From Allobosea psychrotolerans (GTDB lineage Bacteria > Pseudomonadota > Alphaproteobacteria > Rhizobiales > Beijerinckiaceae), in contig NZ_PQFZ01000014.1 of the NCBI RefSeq assembly GCF_002917105.1, forward strand, positions 1 to 64,000: a stretch of DNA of 64,000 nucleotides. The letters are read 5' to 3'. The notes below the pieces were generated by a model. That model had not been told where the DNA came from, made no database searches, and saw nothing but the letters and a program-made list of their open reading frames with translations. Positions within the stretch are counted from its first letter, which is position 1. Each line of letters starts with the position of its first letter. The position numbers and the translations under genes are program-made. This document shows positions 25,484-32,970 of the stretch, piece by piece.

Positions 25484-25588
25484 GAAGCGCTTTCGAGCGC
25501 GGCGGACACCGGTTCGCGTGAAAACAGCGCGTCGGAACAAAGAGCTGGAGCTGTCGAACGATCCCATTGGATCGGAAACGGCTCTAGC
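25484..25588. repeat. Hyphomicrobiales-type intergenic palindromic repeat
   Basis: The stretch reads AAGCGCTTTCGAGCGCGGCG, then GACACCGGTTCGCGTGAAAA, and ends in an imperfect hairpin with CGATCC/GGATCG stems flanked by GAGC and GGCTC. I remember this layout (CGCTTTCGAGCG, CACCGGTTCGCGTGAA, then a variable hairpin ending GCTCTAG) from many intergenic repeats in this order, not from a search. It separates the SDR remnant from the 3' end of the aap operon and could act as a terminator. Confidence 0.7.
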
Positions 25589-25630
25589 CGGGCTGGCCGC
25601 AGCGCTTTCCCGGCATCATCGCGCGATCGC

Positions 25631-26683
25631 TCAATAGCGCAGATGGCGGTTCAGGCGATGCTCGAGGCGGCGGCTGAACAGCGACATCCCGAAGCAGCAC
25701 AGGAAGAACACGACCACCGCGAAGGCATAACCCTCCCGCGCCATGCCAAGCCAGGCCTGGTCCTTTTGGGCCTGAGTGATCACGGCGAGAAGGTCGAACA
25801 GGCCGACGATGCTGACCAGCGTCGTGTCCTTGAACAGGTCGATCACCGTGTTGACGAGGCCGGGAATGACCAGCCGGAGCGCCTGCGGCAGGACGATGAA
25901 GCACTGGATCGCCCATGGCCGCAGGCCAAGCGCGGTCGCGGCCTCGGCCTGGCCGCGCGGGATCGCCTGCAGGCCGCCGCGCACGATCTCCGCCATATAG
26001 GCCGCCGTGAACAGCGTCAGCGCCAGCATCGCGCGCAGCAGATTGTCGATCGTCGCGCCATTGGGCATGAACAGCGGCACCAGCAGCATCGCCATGAAGA
26101 GCACGGTCAGCAATGGCACGCCGCGCCACAGCTCGATGAACAGCATCGAGAACAGGCGGATGACCGGATATTTCGAGCGACGGCCGAGCGCCAGGAAGAC
26201 GCCGAGGATGAAGCCGCCACCGCCCGCAACCGCAGTGAGCAGGATGTTCAGCATCAAGCCGCCCCAGAGATTGGTGGCGATATAGGCAAGTCCGAACAGC
26301 CCGCCGACCAGGAGGATGCCGGCCACCGCGGGCACGAAGCCGAGCAGGATCAGCGCGAGCCAGCCCTGCCAGCGCGGCGGCGCAATGAGCGTCGCCGCCG
26401 TGGTGCCGACGACCAGAGCCAAGGCAAGGTCGACCCGCCAGCGCTCGGGCGAGGGATAGCGGCCATAGAAGAACAGATCGAACCTGACCTTGATGAAGGT
26501 CCAGCAGGCGCCGCCGGCATTGCAGGCGGCGCGCGTGGTGCCGGAGATCGTTGCGTCCGTCACCGCCCAGTCGAAGATCGCTTTGACCAAGACAATGATC
26601 ACACCAGCCAGAACCAGCGTCAGCAAGCCGCTGGACAGCGATGGAAACAGGTTCCGTTTGACCCAGACATGCGTCGGCGCCAT
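25631..26683 (-). CDS. aapM: polar amino-acid ABC transporter permease AapM
   Basis: Permease of the general L-amino-acid (AapJQMP) transporter, 350 residues. It has an N-terminal extension, several extra helices and a conserved HisMQ-type domain with the loop ELWRGVPLLTVLFM and the EAA region PRGQAEAATALGLRPWAIQC. It starts five bases after aapQ ends on the minus strand. The expected ATPase gene aapP does not follow; the next sequences are a dispersed repeat and an SDR fragment. Confidence 0.9.
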   Translation of the reverse strand: MAPTHVWVKRNLFPSLSSGLLTLVLAGVIIVLVKAIFDWAVTDATISGTTRAACNAGGACWTFIKVRFDLFFYGRYPSPERWRVDLALALVVGTTAATLIAPPRWQGWLALILLGFVPAVAGILLVGGLFGLAYIATNLWGGLMLNILLTAVAGGGGFILGVFLALGRRSKYPVIRLFSMLFIELWRGVPLLTVLFMAMLLVPLFMPNGATIDNLLRAMLALTLFTAAYMAEIVRGGLQAIPRGQAEAATALGLRPWAIQCFIVLPQALRLVIPGLVNTVIDLFKDTTLVSIVGLFDLLAVITQAQKDQAWLGMAREGYAFAVVVFFLCCFGMSLFSRRLEHRLNRHLRY

Positions 26684-26688
26684 CGCGA

Positions 26689-27855
26689 TCAGCGCTCCAT
26701 GATCGCGACATGGGCATTATACCAGGCCATGAAACCGGAGATGGCGAGGTTGATGCCGAGGAAGATGATCATCACCAGGAACATGGTTTCGAGCGCACGC
26801 CCGGTCTGGTTGAGCACCGTGCCGGCATAGATCTGGACCAGCTCCGGATAGGCGATCGCAGCGCCGAGCGAGGTGCTCTTGGTCAGGTTGAGATACTGGT
26901 TCGTCAGTTGCGGGATCATCACCCGCAGGGCCTGCGGCAGGATGACCAGGAACAGCGCCTGCGCTCCGGACAGGCCAAGCGAGGATGCCGCTTCGCGCTG
27001 GCCCCTAGCGATGCCCTGGAGCGAGGCGCGCACGATCTCGGCGACGAAGGCCGACATGTAGAGCGACAGCCCGGCGACCAGCGCGATCAATTCGGGCGGC
27101 ACCACGACGCCCCCGACATAGTTGAAGCCGCGCAGCGTCGGGTAATCGAGATGGTCGATCGACAGCAGGACGAGCACAAGCGCGAGAGCGGGCAGCAGCG
27201 GCGCGGCCCAGCCGAAAGCCCGATGCCGGCGGCGCAGCCCCCTGAACACAGGGACGAGGCACAGCGTAGCCACCAGCAGCAGGAACGGCCACAGGCCGGC
27301 AGCGCCCATCTCCATGCTGGGCATGTTCAGGCCGCGGACGCTGAGGATCATGCCGCCCGGCAGAGCCAGGCCGTTGCGCGGCGGCGGCAGCGCCTGGATC
27401 ATCACCACATACCAGAAGATGATCTGCAGCAATTGCGGGGTGTTGCGCACGATCTCGATGATCGCCAGCGACAGGCTGCGCGCCAGCCAGTTTGCCGAGA
27501 GGCGCATCACGCCGAGCAGGAAACCCAGCAGCGAACCCAGGACGATGCCGATCGCCGCGGCGAGCAGGGTGTTGAGCAGGCAGACCCACAAGGCCCGGCC
27601 ATAGCTATCGGCCGTCGACCAGGGCACGATATGGAAGGGGATGTCGAAACCGGTCCGCTGGGAGAGGAAAGCGAAGCCGAAATTCATGTTCCGCGCCGCC
27701 AGATTATCCGACGCGTTGGCGATGATGAACCATGCGAAGAGGGCGAGCGCGCACAGGAAGAGGCCTTGCCAGGCAAAGGCGCGGAAAGAACCGCGCCTTT
27801 GCTGTCTCGGGGCTGGCTGTCGCGCGATCAGGACCGCGGTGTCAGCCACAGCCAT
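26689..27855 (-). CDS. aapQ: polar amino-acid ABC transporter permease AapQ
   Basis: First permease of the AapJQM system, 388 residues from the ATG at 27855. AapQ features are the long insertion between the first helices, the EIVRNTPQLLQIIFWYVV loop, YMSAFVAEIVRASLQGIARG and the EAA loop GQREAASSLGLSGAQAL. The start overlaps the aapJ stop by one base (TGATG); an in-frame TTG one codon earlier is also possible. Co-translation with aapJ is likely. Confidence 0.9.
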   Translation of the reverse strand: MAVADTAVLIARQPAPRQQRRGSFRAFAWQGLFLCALALFAWFIIANASDNLAARNMNFGFAFLSQRTGFDIPFHIVPWSTADSYGRALWVCLLNTLLAAAIGIVLGSLLGFLLGVMRLSANWLARSLSLAIIEIVRNTPQLLQIIFWYVVMIQALPPPRNGLALPGGMILSVRGLNMPSMEMGAAGLWPFLLLVATLCLVPVFRGLRRRHRAFGWAAPLLPALALVLVLLSIDHLDYPTLRGFNYVGGVVVPPELIALVAGLSLYMSAFVAEIVRASLQGIARGQREAASSLGLSGAQALFLVILPQALRVMIPQLTNQYLNLTKSTSLGAAIAYPELVQIYAGTVLNQTGRALETMFLVMIIFLGINLAISGFMAWYNAHVAIMER

Positions 27856-28898
27856 CAACGCAGCGGCAGGGCATATTGAAGCCCGCCCTTGGTCCAGAGA
27901 TTATTGGTTCCACGCGGCAGGCCGAGTGCCTTAGGGCCGAAATACTCGTCATAGATCTCGCCATAATTCCCCACGGCCTTGATGATGCGGTAGGACCAGG
28001 CGCCGTCGAGGCCCAGCTGCTTGCTGAAGTCCTCGTCGAGGCCAAGCAGGCGCTGCATGAAGGGATCGACCGGCTTGCTGGCCTTGATCTGGTCGGCATT
28101 GGCCTTGGTGACGCCCATCTCCTCGGCCGTCAGCAGGATCATATGCGTCCATTTCAGGATATCGCCCCATTTCTCGTCGCCTTCGCGCGCGAAGATGCCG
28201 AGCGGCTCCTTGGAGATGATCTCGGGCAGGATCACCCAGTCGTCAGGCGTCTTCATGGTCGAGCGCGCGGCGGCGACGCTGCCGGAATCATCGGAGTAGC
28301 CGTCGCAGCGCCCCGCCTCCGCCGCCGCGAAGGCCTCTTCCGGCTTGTCGAACAACAGGGAGTTGATCTTGATGCCGTTGGCGGCGCCGTAATCGGCGAT
28401 GTTGAGCTCGAGCGTGGCGCCCGTGAGCATGCAGATGGTCGCGCCGTTCAATTCCTTCGCGGAGGCGACCTTCAGGCTCTTCTTCACCATGAAGGCCTGG
28501 CCAGCGTAGAAGTTCACCGCGATGGGTGAGAGGTTGAGCTGCGTGTCGCGCGTGAAGGTCAGCGTGCTGTCGCGGATCAGGACATCGATCTCGCCCGATT
28601 GCAGCACGGTGAAGCGGACCTTGGTGGTCACCCCGACATATTTGACCTTCTCCGCATCGCCCAGCACCGCTGCCGCGATGGCGCGGCAATAGGCGACGTC
28701 GAGCCCCTTCCATTTGCCGGTCGAATCCTGGAAGGCGAAGCCGGGAATGCCGGTATCGACGCCGCAATTCAGCTCGCCGCGCTTCTTGACCGCGTCCAGC
28801 GTTGGACTCTTGACCTGGGCTTCGGCGGACAGGCCCGCCGCACCTAGTCCGCAAACGGCAAGCGCCGCCGCATAAGCCAGTTTCCGCAAGCTCGTCAT
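27855..28898 (-). CDS. aapJ: amino-acid ABC transporter substrate-binding protein AapJ-like
   Basis: A 347-residue periplasmic binding protein. A signal peptide ends near LSAEAQV and the mature part begins SPTLDAVKKRGELNCGVDTG, typical of AapJ/BztA. Ligand-domain motifs GTSxxD-like (RDSTLTFTRDTQLNLSPIAV) and the terminal LPRGTNNLWTKGGLQYALPL support the call. The frame is open upstream to 29069, but the ATG at 28898 gives a correct signal peptide with GGGAG upstream. It lies 67 bases after the class IV aminotransferase gene and is probably co-transcribed with it. Confidence 0.92.
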   Translation of the reverse strand: MTSLRKLAYAAALAVCGLGAAGLSAEAQVKSPTLDAVKKRGELNCGVDTGIPGFAFQDSTGKWKGLDVAYCRAIAAAVLGDAEKVKYVGVTTKVRFTVLQSGEIDVLIRDSTLTFTRDTQLNLSPIAVNFYAGQAFMVKKSLKVASAKELNGATICMLTGATLELNIADYGAANGIKINSLLFDKPEEAFAAAEAGRCDGYSDDSGSVAAARSTMKTPDDWVILPEIISKEPLGIFAREGDEKWGDILKWTHMILLTAEEMGVTKANADQIKASKPVDPFMQRLLGLDEDFSKQLGLDGAWSYRIIKAVGNYGEIYDEYFGPKALGLPRGTNNLWTKGGLQYALPLR

Positions 28899-28965
28899 GA
28901 CCCGATCACTCCCTGCCTGAGACAAAAGACAAAATCGAAGGCGACGCGGGGCTCTCGCCCCGAAA

Positions 28966-29895
28966 CTAGCTGGCGGCGCTGTAGTCGATCGGTTCGGCAT
29001 GCCAGCCTTGATGCCGTTTTGCCCAATAAGCCTCGCGCAAACGCTCCGAGATCGGTCCCGGGCGATCATTGCCGAGAATGCGCCCGTCGAGCCTGGTTAC
29101 GGGAATGATGCCGCCTGCAGTGCTCGTGGCGAAGATCTCGTCGGCCTGGCGAAACTCCTCGACCGGCACCGCCCTCGCCTCGCAAGGCAGCCCCAGCTCG
29201 GCACAAAGATCGATCGCGCTCAGCCGGCTGATCCCGTGCAGCACGTTGCGGTCGGCGGTCGCGACCTTGCCGTCGGTGATGCAGAAGATGTTGTAGCCCG
29301 GACCTTCCGTGACGTTGCCATCAAGATCGAGCAGGATCGGGTTGTCGGCGCCCTTCTCCTCGGCCTCGAACATCGCCGCCGTCATGTCGGCCCAGTGGAA
29401 ATTCTTGATGCGGGCGTCGAGGCAGACATCGGGAATGCGCGGCGTCGAGGCGATGATCATATGCGCGCCGCGCGCGATGACATCGGGCTTCATCTGCCAG
29501 ACATAGGGAATGGCGAAGGCGGCGAGATAGCTGCGCGCATTGACCGGGTGATAGCGCTGCTCGGGGCTGGGCCGACCGCGCATGCAGTCCATCGCCACAT
29601 AGGCCTCGCGCAGGCCCGACAGCCGCACGAGCTCGTGCAGGATCGCGCGGATGTCCGCGTCGCTCTCCTTCGGAGTGAAGCGCATGGCTCCGATCGAGGC
29701 GCGGAAGCGGGCGAGATGATCGTCGAGACGAAAGAACGCACCATCCCAGACGCTGACGACGTCATAGGTCACGTCCGAGCGACGATAGCCCCAATCGGTG
29801 ATCGAGAGCTTGGCCTCGGAGACCGGCATATAGGCCCCGTCGAGATAGGCAGCGCCCTTCGACCAATCGACGTTCCCTGCGGTCGCAGTCTCCAT
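28966..29895 (-). CDS. class IV aminotransferase resembling (R)-selective amine transaminases
   Basis: PLP enzyme of fold type IV, 309 residues. The segment SDVTYDVVSVWDGAFFRLDD, the PYVWQMKPD strand, Lys164 in RIKNFHWAD (Schiff-base lysine), the EGPGYNIF loop and TSTAGGIIPVTRLDG all resemble, from memory, the (R)-amine transaminase of Aspergillus terreus (SDLTYDVPSVWDG, KNLQW, TTAGGIMPITTLDG) more than BCAT or DAAT enzymes. The ATG at 29895 has GGAGA six bases upstream. It heads the aapJQM operon and diverges from a class III aminotransferase. The amine donor is unknown. Confidence 0.85.
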   Translation of the reverse strand: METATAGNVDWSKGAAYLDGAYMPVSEAKLSITDWGYRRSDVTYDVVSVWDGAFFRLDDHLARFRASIGAMRFTPKESDADIRAILHELVRLSGLREAYVAMDCMRGRPSPEQRYHPVNARSYLAAFAIPYVWQMKPDVIARGAHMIIASTPRIPDVCLDARIKNFHWADMTAAMFEAEEKGADNPILLDLDGNVTEGPGYNIFCITDGKVATADRNVLHGISRLSAIDLCAELGLPCEARAVPVEEFRQADEIFATSTAGGIIPVTRLDGRILGNDRPGPISERLREAYWAKRHQGWHAEPIDYSAAS

Positions 29896-29936
29896 CGTCA
29901 TTCTCCGTATCGCGATCGGCATCTCGAAGGCGGAAT

Positions 29937-30110
29937 ATGTGATCACATCAGGCGAGATATCGCCGCCAGCGTCAAGATCGGGCCGTTATCGGGCGCGGTC
30001 ATTTTCAGCATTTTGAGCTGCAAAATTGAGCAATATGACCAAGCTTGCAGCGCATGAGCTTTTCGCTCCAATCTCTCGACAACCGGCAGACGGCATGATG
30101 TGATCACACT
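29937..30110. promoter_or_regulatory. paired TGTGATCACA palindromes in a divergent aminotransferase promoter region
   Basis: ATGTGATCACAT (29937-29948) is a perfect palindrome 42 bases from the class IV aminotransferase start. ATGTGATCACAC (30099-30110) repeats its TGTGATCACA core about 70 bases from the class III start. The pair brackets the 283-base divergent intergenic region, whose other sequence is AT-richer and holds no gene. A shared regulator, perhaps the nearby GntR protein, is inferred. The core lacks the six-base spacer of a CRP site. Confidence 0.6.
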
Positions 30111-30178
30111 ATCGGCAGCAATCCAAGCTGCATCAATTCACCCATCGCGGATTATGCGCAAGCCGGCAGGAGAGCGAC

Positions 30179-31549
30179 ATGGCCTCGACCAAGCTGAACT
30201 ACCGCAACGACACCCTGATGCTCGGCTTCAGCGACCTCAAGCGGCTACGCTCGGAGCGGCCGCTGGTCCTGACGGGTGGGCGCGGCATCCGGGTCTTCGA
30301 CGAGCGCGGGCGTGATTACATCGAGGCGGTCTCGTCCTTCTACTGCGTCGCGCTGGGCTATAGCGACGAAGAACTGATCGAAGCCGCCATCGCGCAAATG
30401 CGCGCCTTGCCGATCTATCCCTCGGCGATCGACCGCACGGTTCCCGCCGTCATGGAGCTGGCGGAGAAACTCGCGGCCCTGTCGCCGATGCCGCAAACCC
30501 ATGTCACCTTCGCCACCACCGGCTCCGAGGCGAATGATCACCTGATCAAATTCATCTGGTACGCGAACGGCTTCTCCGGCGAGCCGAGGCGGCGCAAGAT
30601 CATCAGCCGCTGGTCGAGCTATCACGGCAGCACGATCCAGTTGACGGCGCTCGGCGGCGGCTCCGATCTGCATCGCTCCTTCGCGGTGCCGACGGATGAA
30701 TGCCTTTATGTCAGCCATCCCAATTGGCCAGGCGGTGCCGAGCCGGGCGAGAGCGAGTCGGCGTATGGCGATCGCCTGGCCGCCGAACTCAGATCGGTCA
30801 TCGAGCAGGCCGGCCCGGAAACGGTCGCGGCCTTCTTCGCAGAGCCGGTTTCCGTATCCGCCGGCATGTACGTTCCGCCAGCCGGCTACTTCACCAAGAT
30901 GAAGGCGGTGCTCGACACTTACGGCATCCTGCTGGTCGCCGACGAGGTGGTTACCGGGTTCGGCCGGACCGGGCAGTTCTGGGGCACCCAGACGCTGGAC
31001 ATCAAGCCCGACTGCATGACCTCGTCAAAAGCGCTGTCGAGCGCCTATCAGCCGATCTCGGCGATCCTGATGTCGGGCGATTTCTACGACCGGCTGGAGC
31101 GCGGCAGCACCGAGAAGGGCTGGTTCGCCCATGGCGGCACCTATCATGCCCACCCGGTCGCCGCCGCGGTGGCCCTGAAGACGATCGAGATCTATGAGCG
31201 GCGCAATCTCGTCGCTCATGTGCGCGCCATCATGCCGGCCTGGGCGCGCGGTCTTGCCGCGCTGAAGGACCATCCGCTCGTTGCCGAGACGCGCTGTTTC
31301 GGGCTGCTGGGCGCGGTGCAATTGAAGCAGCCCGGCGATGGCGGAGCGGTCCCGGCCTCGCTGCGCATCGGCGGCTTGCCGGCGCAGGTCTATCAGGCCG
31401 GCCTCGAGGCAGGCATCATCGTCCGGCCATTGGCGAACTGCCTCGTGCTCTCGCCGCCGTTGATCATCACCACCGCGGAAATCGACGAATTGTTCGAGCG
31501 GCTGACGCGAGCGCTGGATCAGGTGCTGAAGGACATGCCGGCCGAGTAG
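30179..31549 (+). CDS. class III aminotransferase (omega-amino acid/amine type)
   Basis: A 456-residue PLP-dependent aminotransferase. Motifs are FATTGSEANDHLIKF, WSSYHGST, Asp255 in LLVADEVVTGFGRTG and the Schiff-base Lys284 in TSSKALSSAYQPISA, with a C-terminal RPLANCLVLSPPLIIT. Members act with pyruvate or 2-oxoglutarate on omega-amino acids, amines or polyamines; the sequence alone does not fix the donor. The ATG follows GGAGAG. It is divergent from the class IV aminotransferase-aap operon and shares the TGTGATCACA motif with it. Confidence 0.9.
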   Translation: MASTKLNYRNDTLMLGFSDLKRLRSERPLVLTGGRGIRVFDERGRDYIEAVSSFYCVALGYSDEELIEAAIAQMRALPIYPSAIDRTVPAVMELAEKLAALSPMPQTHVTFATTGSEANDHLIKFIWYANGFSGEPRRRKIISRWSSYHGSTIQLTALGGGSDLHRSFAVPTDECLYVSHPNWPGGAEPGESESAYGDRLAAELRSVIEQAGPETVAAFFAEPVSVSAGMYVPPAGYFTKMKAVLDTYGILLVADEVVTGFGRTGQFWGTQTLDIKPDCMTSSKALSSAYQPISAILMSGDFYDRLERGSTEKGWFAHGGTYHAHPVAAAVALKTIEIYERRNLVAHVRAIMPAWARGLAALKDHPLVAETRCFGLLGAVQLKQPGDGGAVPASLRIGGLPAQVYQAGLEAGIIVRPLANCLVLSPPLIITTAEIDELFERLTRALDQVLKDMPAE

Positions 31550-31594
31550 CCGCAACGCGCGAAACAAGCCTGCAGAGCCATTCCGAGGCTTGGA

Positions 31595-32380
31595 CTAGCC
31601 GGCGACCAGCGCGCGATGCGTGAGCCCGAGCCGCTGATACAGGTCGCGCTGGAAGGTGAGGATGTCGGCACGCCGCAGGTCGCGAGCCCTGACCGGATCG
31701 CGATCCCGAAAGGCCAGGACCATCTCATGATTGATATGGACCGTGAAATGCAGAAAGTCGGGATCGGGCGCGACGGGCACGGACATGGCCTCGGCGAGAT
31801 GCGGCCCCAGCCGCAACCGCAATGTGAAGATCGCCGATTGCAGCACGCCCGACGACGACCCCCGCGCGATCCGCAAGCCCCAGGCCTGGATGGATGTGAC
31901 GATCCTCACCACATCCGAGCTGTCATAGGCGAGACGAAGCTCCTCGTTGATCCGCGACAGGATCGCGACATCCTCCTCGGAGGCACGCTCGGCAAAGCGC
32001 GCCGCCGCCTCCCCTTCCACCAGGACCCGGGCCGCGTGCAGATCGTCGAGCTCGGCGCGGGTCAAGACCGGCACCAGGATGGAGCGGTTGGGGGTGGCGT
32101 GCAGCGCGCCATCCGCCGCGAGCCGCACGACAGCCTCGCGAACCGGCTGGATGCTGGTGTTCAGGGACGTCGCCAGGCCGCGCAAGGTGAGCCTCGTGCC
32201 GGGCAGCAGATGCCCGTTCAGGATGGTTTCCTGCAATTGCCCATAAACCTGTTGCCCAAGCGTCCTCTGCGGCACGGTGCGGCGGATGCTGTCGGCTGGG
32301 TTCTGGGCCAAGGATAACCTCGCGTTTTCACATGAAGAATCCCTGGCCTTTTCGGCCGTAGGATCATCATCGAAGGGCAC
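31595..32380 (-). CDS. GntR-family regulator with FCD domain
   Basis: A regulator of up to 261 residues. The winged helix (QVYGQLQETILNGHLLPGTR, then LRGLATSLNTSIQPVREAV) is followed by an FCD-type ligand domain (LHAARVLVEGEAAARFAERA, FTVHINHEMVLAFRDRD). The GTG at 32380 is the farthest usable start but has no visible ribosome-binding site, and it lies inside a palindrome (32377-32388), so translation may begin further in. It converges on the class III aminotransferase gene and is a plausible regulator of that divergent locus. Confidence 0.82.
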   Translation of the reverse strand: MPFDDDPTAEKARDSSCENARLSLAQNPADSIRRTVPQRTLGQQVYGQLQETILNGHLLPGTRLTLRGLATSLNTSIQPVREAVVRLAADGALHATPNRSILVPVLTRAELDDLHAARVLVEGEAAARFAERASEEDVAILSRINEELRLAYDSSDVVRIVTSIQAWGLRIARGSSSGVLQSAIFTLRLRLGPHLAEAMSVPVAPDPDFLHFTVHINHEMVLAFRDRDPVRARDLRRADILTFQRDLYQRLGLTHRALVAG

Positions 32381-32388
32381 TATAGTGC
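32377..32388. promoter_or_regulatory. palindrome at the GntR gene start
   Basis: GCACTATAGTGC is a perfect 12-base palindrome overlapping the proposed GTG start of the GntR gene. It could be an autoregulatory operator, and its TATAGT could serve as a -10 if translation starts downstream. It does not resemble the TGTGATCACA sites nearby. Confidence 0.35.
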
Positions 32389-32544
32389 AGACCGCAATAA
32401 CCCGGCCAACTCAACGGGCATAGGTGCTGGCACCTGCATTTTCTAATTTGGGAAACGCTGGATTCGGTTATGCGCCTGATGCCGGAGGCGTCTCGTCTTC
32501 AACTAACGATCAGCGGCCGCCCGGCGCCGGCGCGACGAACCCGG

Positions 32545-32661
32545 CTAACGCACGAAGGTGCGCGACAGCCCGGCGCTGCGGTCGACGATCAGGACCACGA
32601 CCAGCGTCAGCACGATCAGCAGGGCCGAGACGCTCGCCACCAGCGGGTCGGCGCTCGTCTT
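32545..32661 (-). pseudogene. C-terminal remnant of a PotC-type ABC transporter permease
   Basis: The minus strand, ending at TAG 32545-32547, encodes SADPLVASVSALLIVLTLVV, then LIVDRSAGLSRTFVR. This is the last transmembrane helix and basic tail of a binding-protein-dependent permease of the spermidine/polyol type. Upstream of about 32661 the frame becomes antisense to a DeoR-like sequence, so the gene is truncated at a junction. The interval 32389-32544 shows no recognisable gene. Confidence 0.65.
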
Positions 32662-32931
32662 CCAGGCCGCGCATCTGGTGATCACCGTCGGGGCGATCGA
32701 TGCCGACGGCGTCTCCGATATCAATCCGGAAGAGGCCGAGATCGCCCAGGCAATGCTCGGCCAGAGCCGCACCCTGACCGTCGTCGCCGACAGCTCCAAG
32801 CTCGGGAAAACCGCCATCTTCCAGGTCTGCGACCTCAAGCGGATCCAGCGCATGGTGCTGGACGAGCCTGGGCAAGCCCCCTTGCCCAGGCCCTGTCGGC
32901 GGCGGGCATCGAGATCATCGTCGCGGAATGA
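32662..32931 (+). pseudogene. frameshifted C-terminal remnant of a DeoR-family regulator
   Basis: The plus strand reads the sensor-domain end of a DeoR/GlpR-type regulator: AHLVITVGAIDADGVSDINP, then EEAEIAQAMLGQSRTLTVVA, DSSKLGKTAIFQVCDLKRIQ and RMVLDEP. The reading then moves to another frame for SPLAQALSAAGIEIIVAE and a TGA at 32929-32931, so a frameshift lies near 32870. The DNA-binding half is absent. The abrupt junction with the permease remnant at about 32661 suggests that a DeoR-controlled transport operon was deleted here. Confidence 0.75.
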
Positions 32932-32970
32932 TCGCGTCTGCGGCGGTCCTCCACCGCAGACGCGCCAGCT

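Noticed and set aside
25401-25485. Plus-strand open frame ending ...RRAGCELVVTG as a real small gene
   Set aside because: It overlaps the SDR remnant on the other strand and has no start signal or domain. Too little is left to name it.
23846-25630. A mobile element as the cause of the remnants between mmgE and aapM
   Set aside because: No transposase, terminal inverted repeat or target duplication is visible; only a non-coding dispersed repeat is present.
29937-30110. The TGTGATCACA sites as CRP/FNR boxes
   Set aside because: CRP sites need TGTGA-N6-TCACA; here the half-sites are directly joined, so the spacing is wrong.
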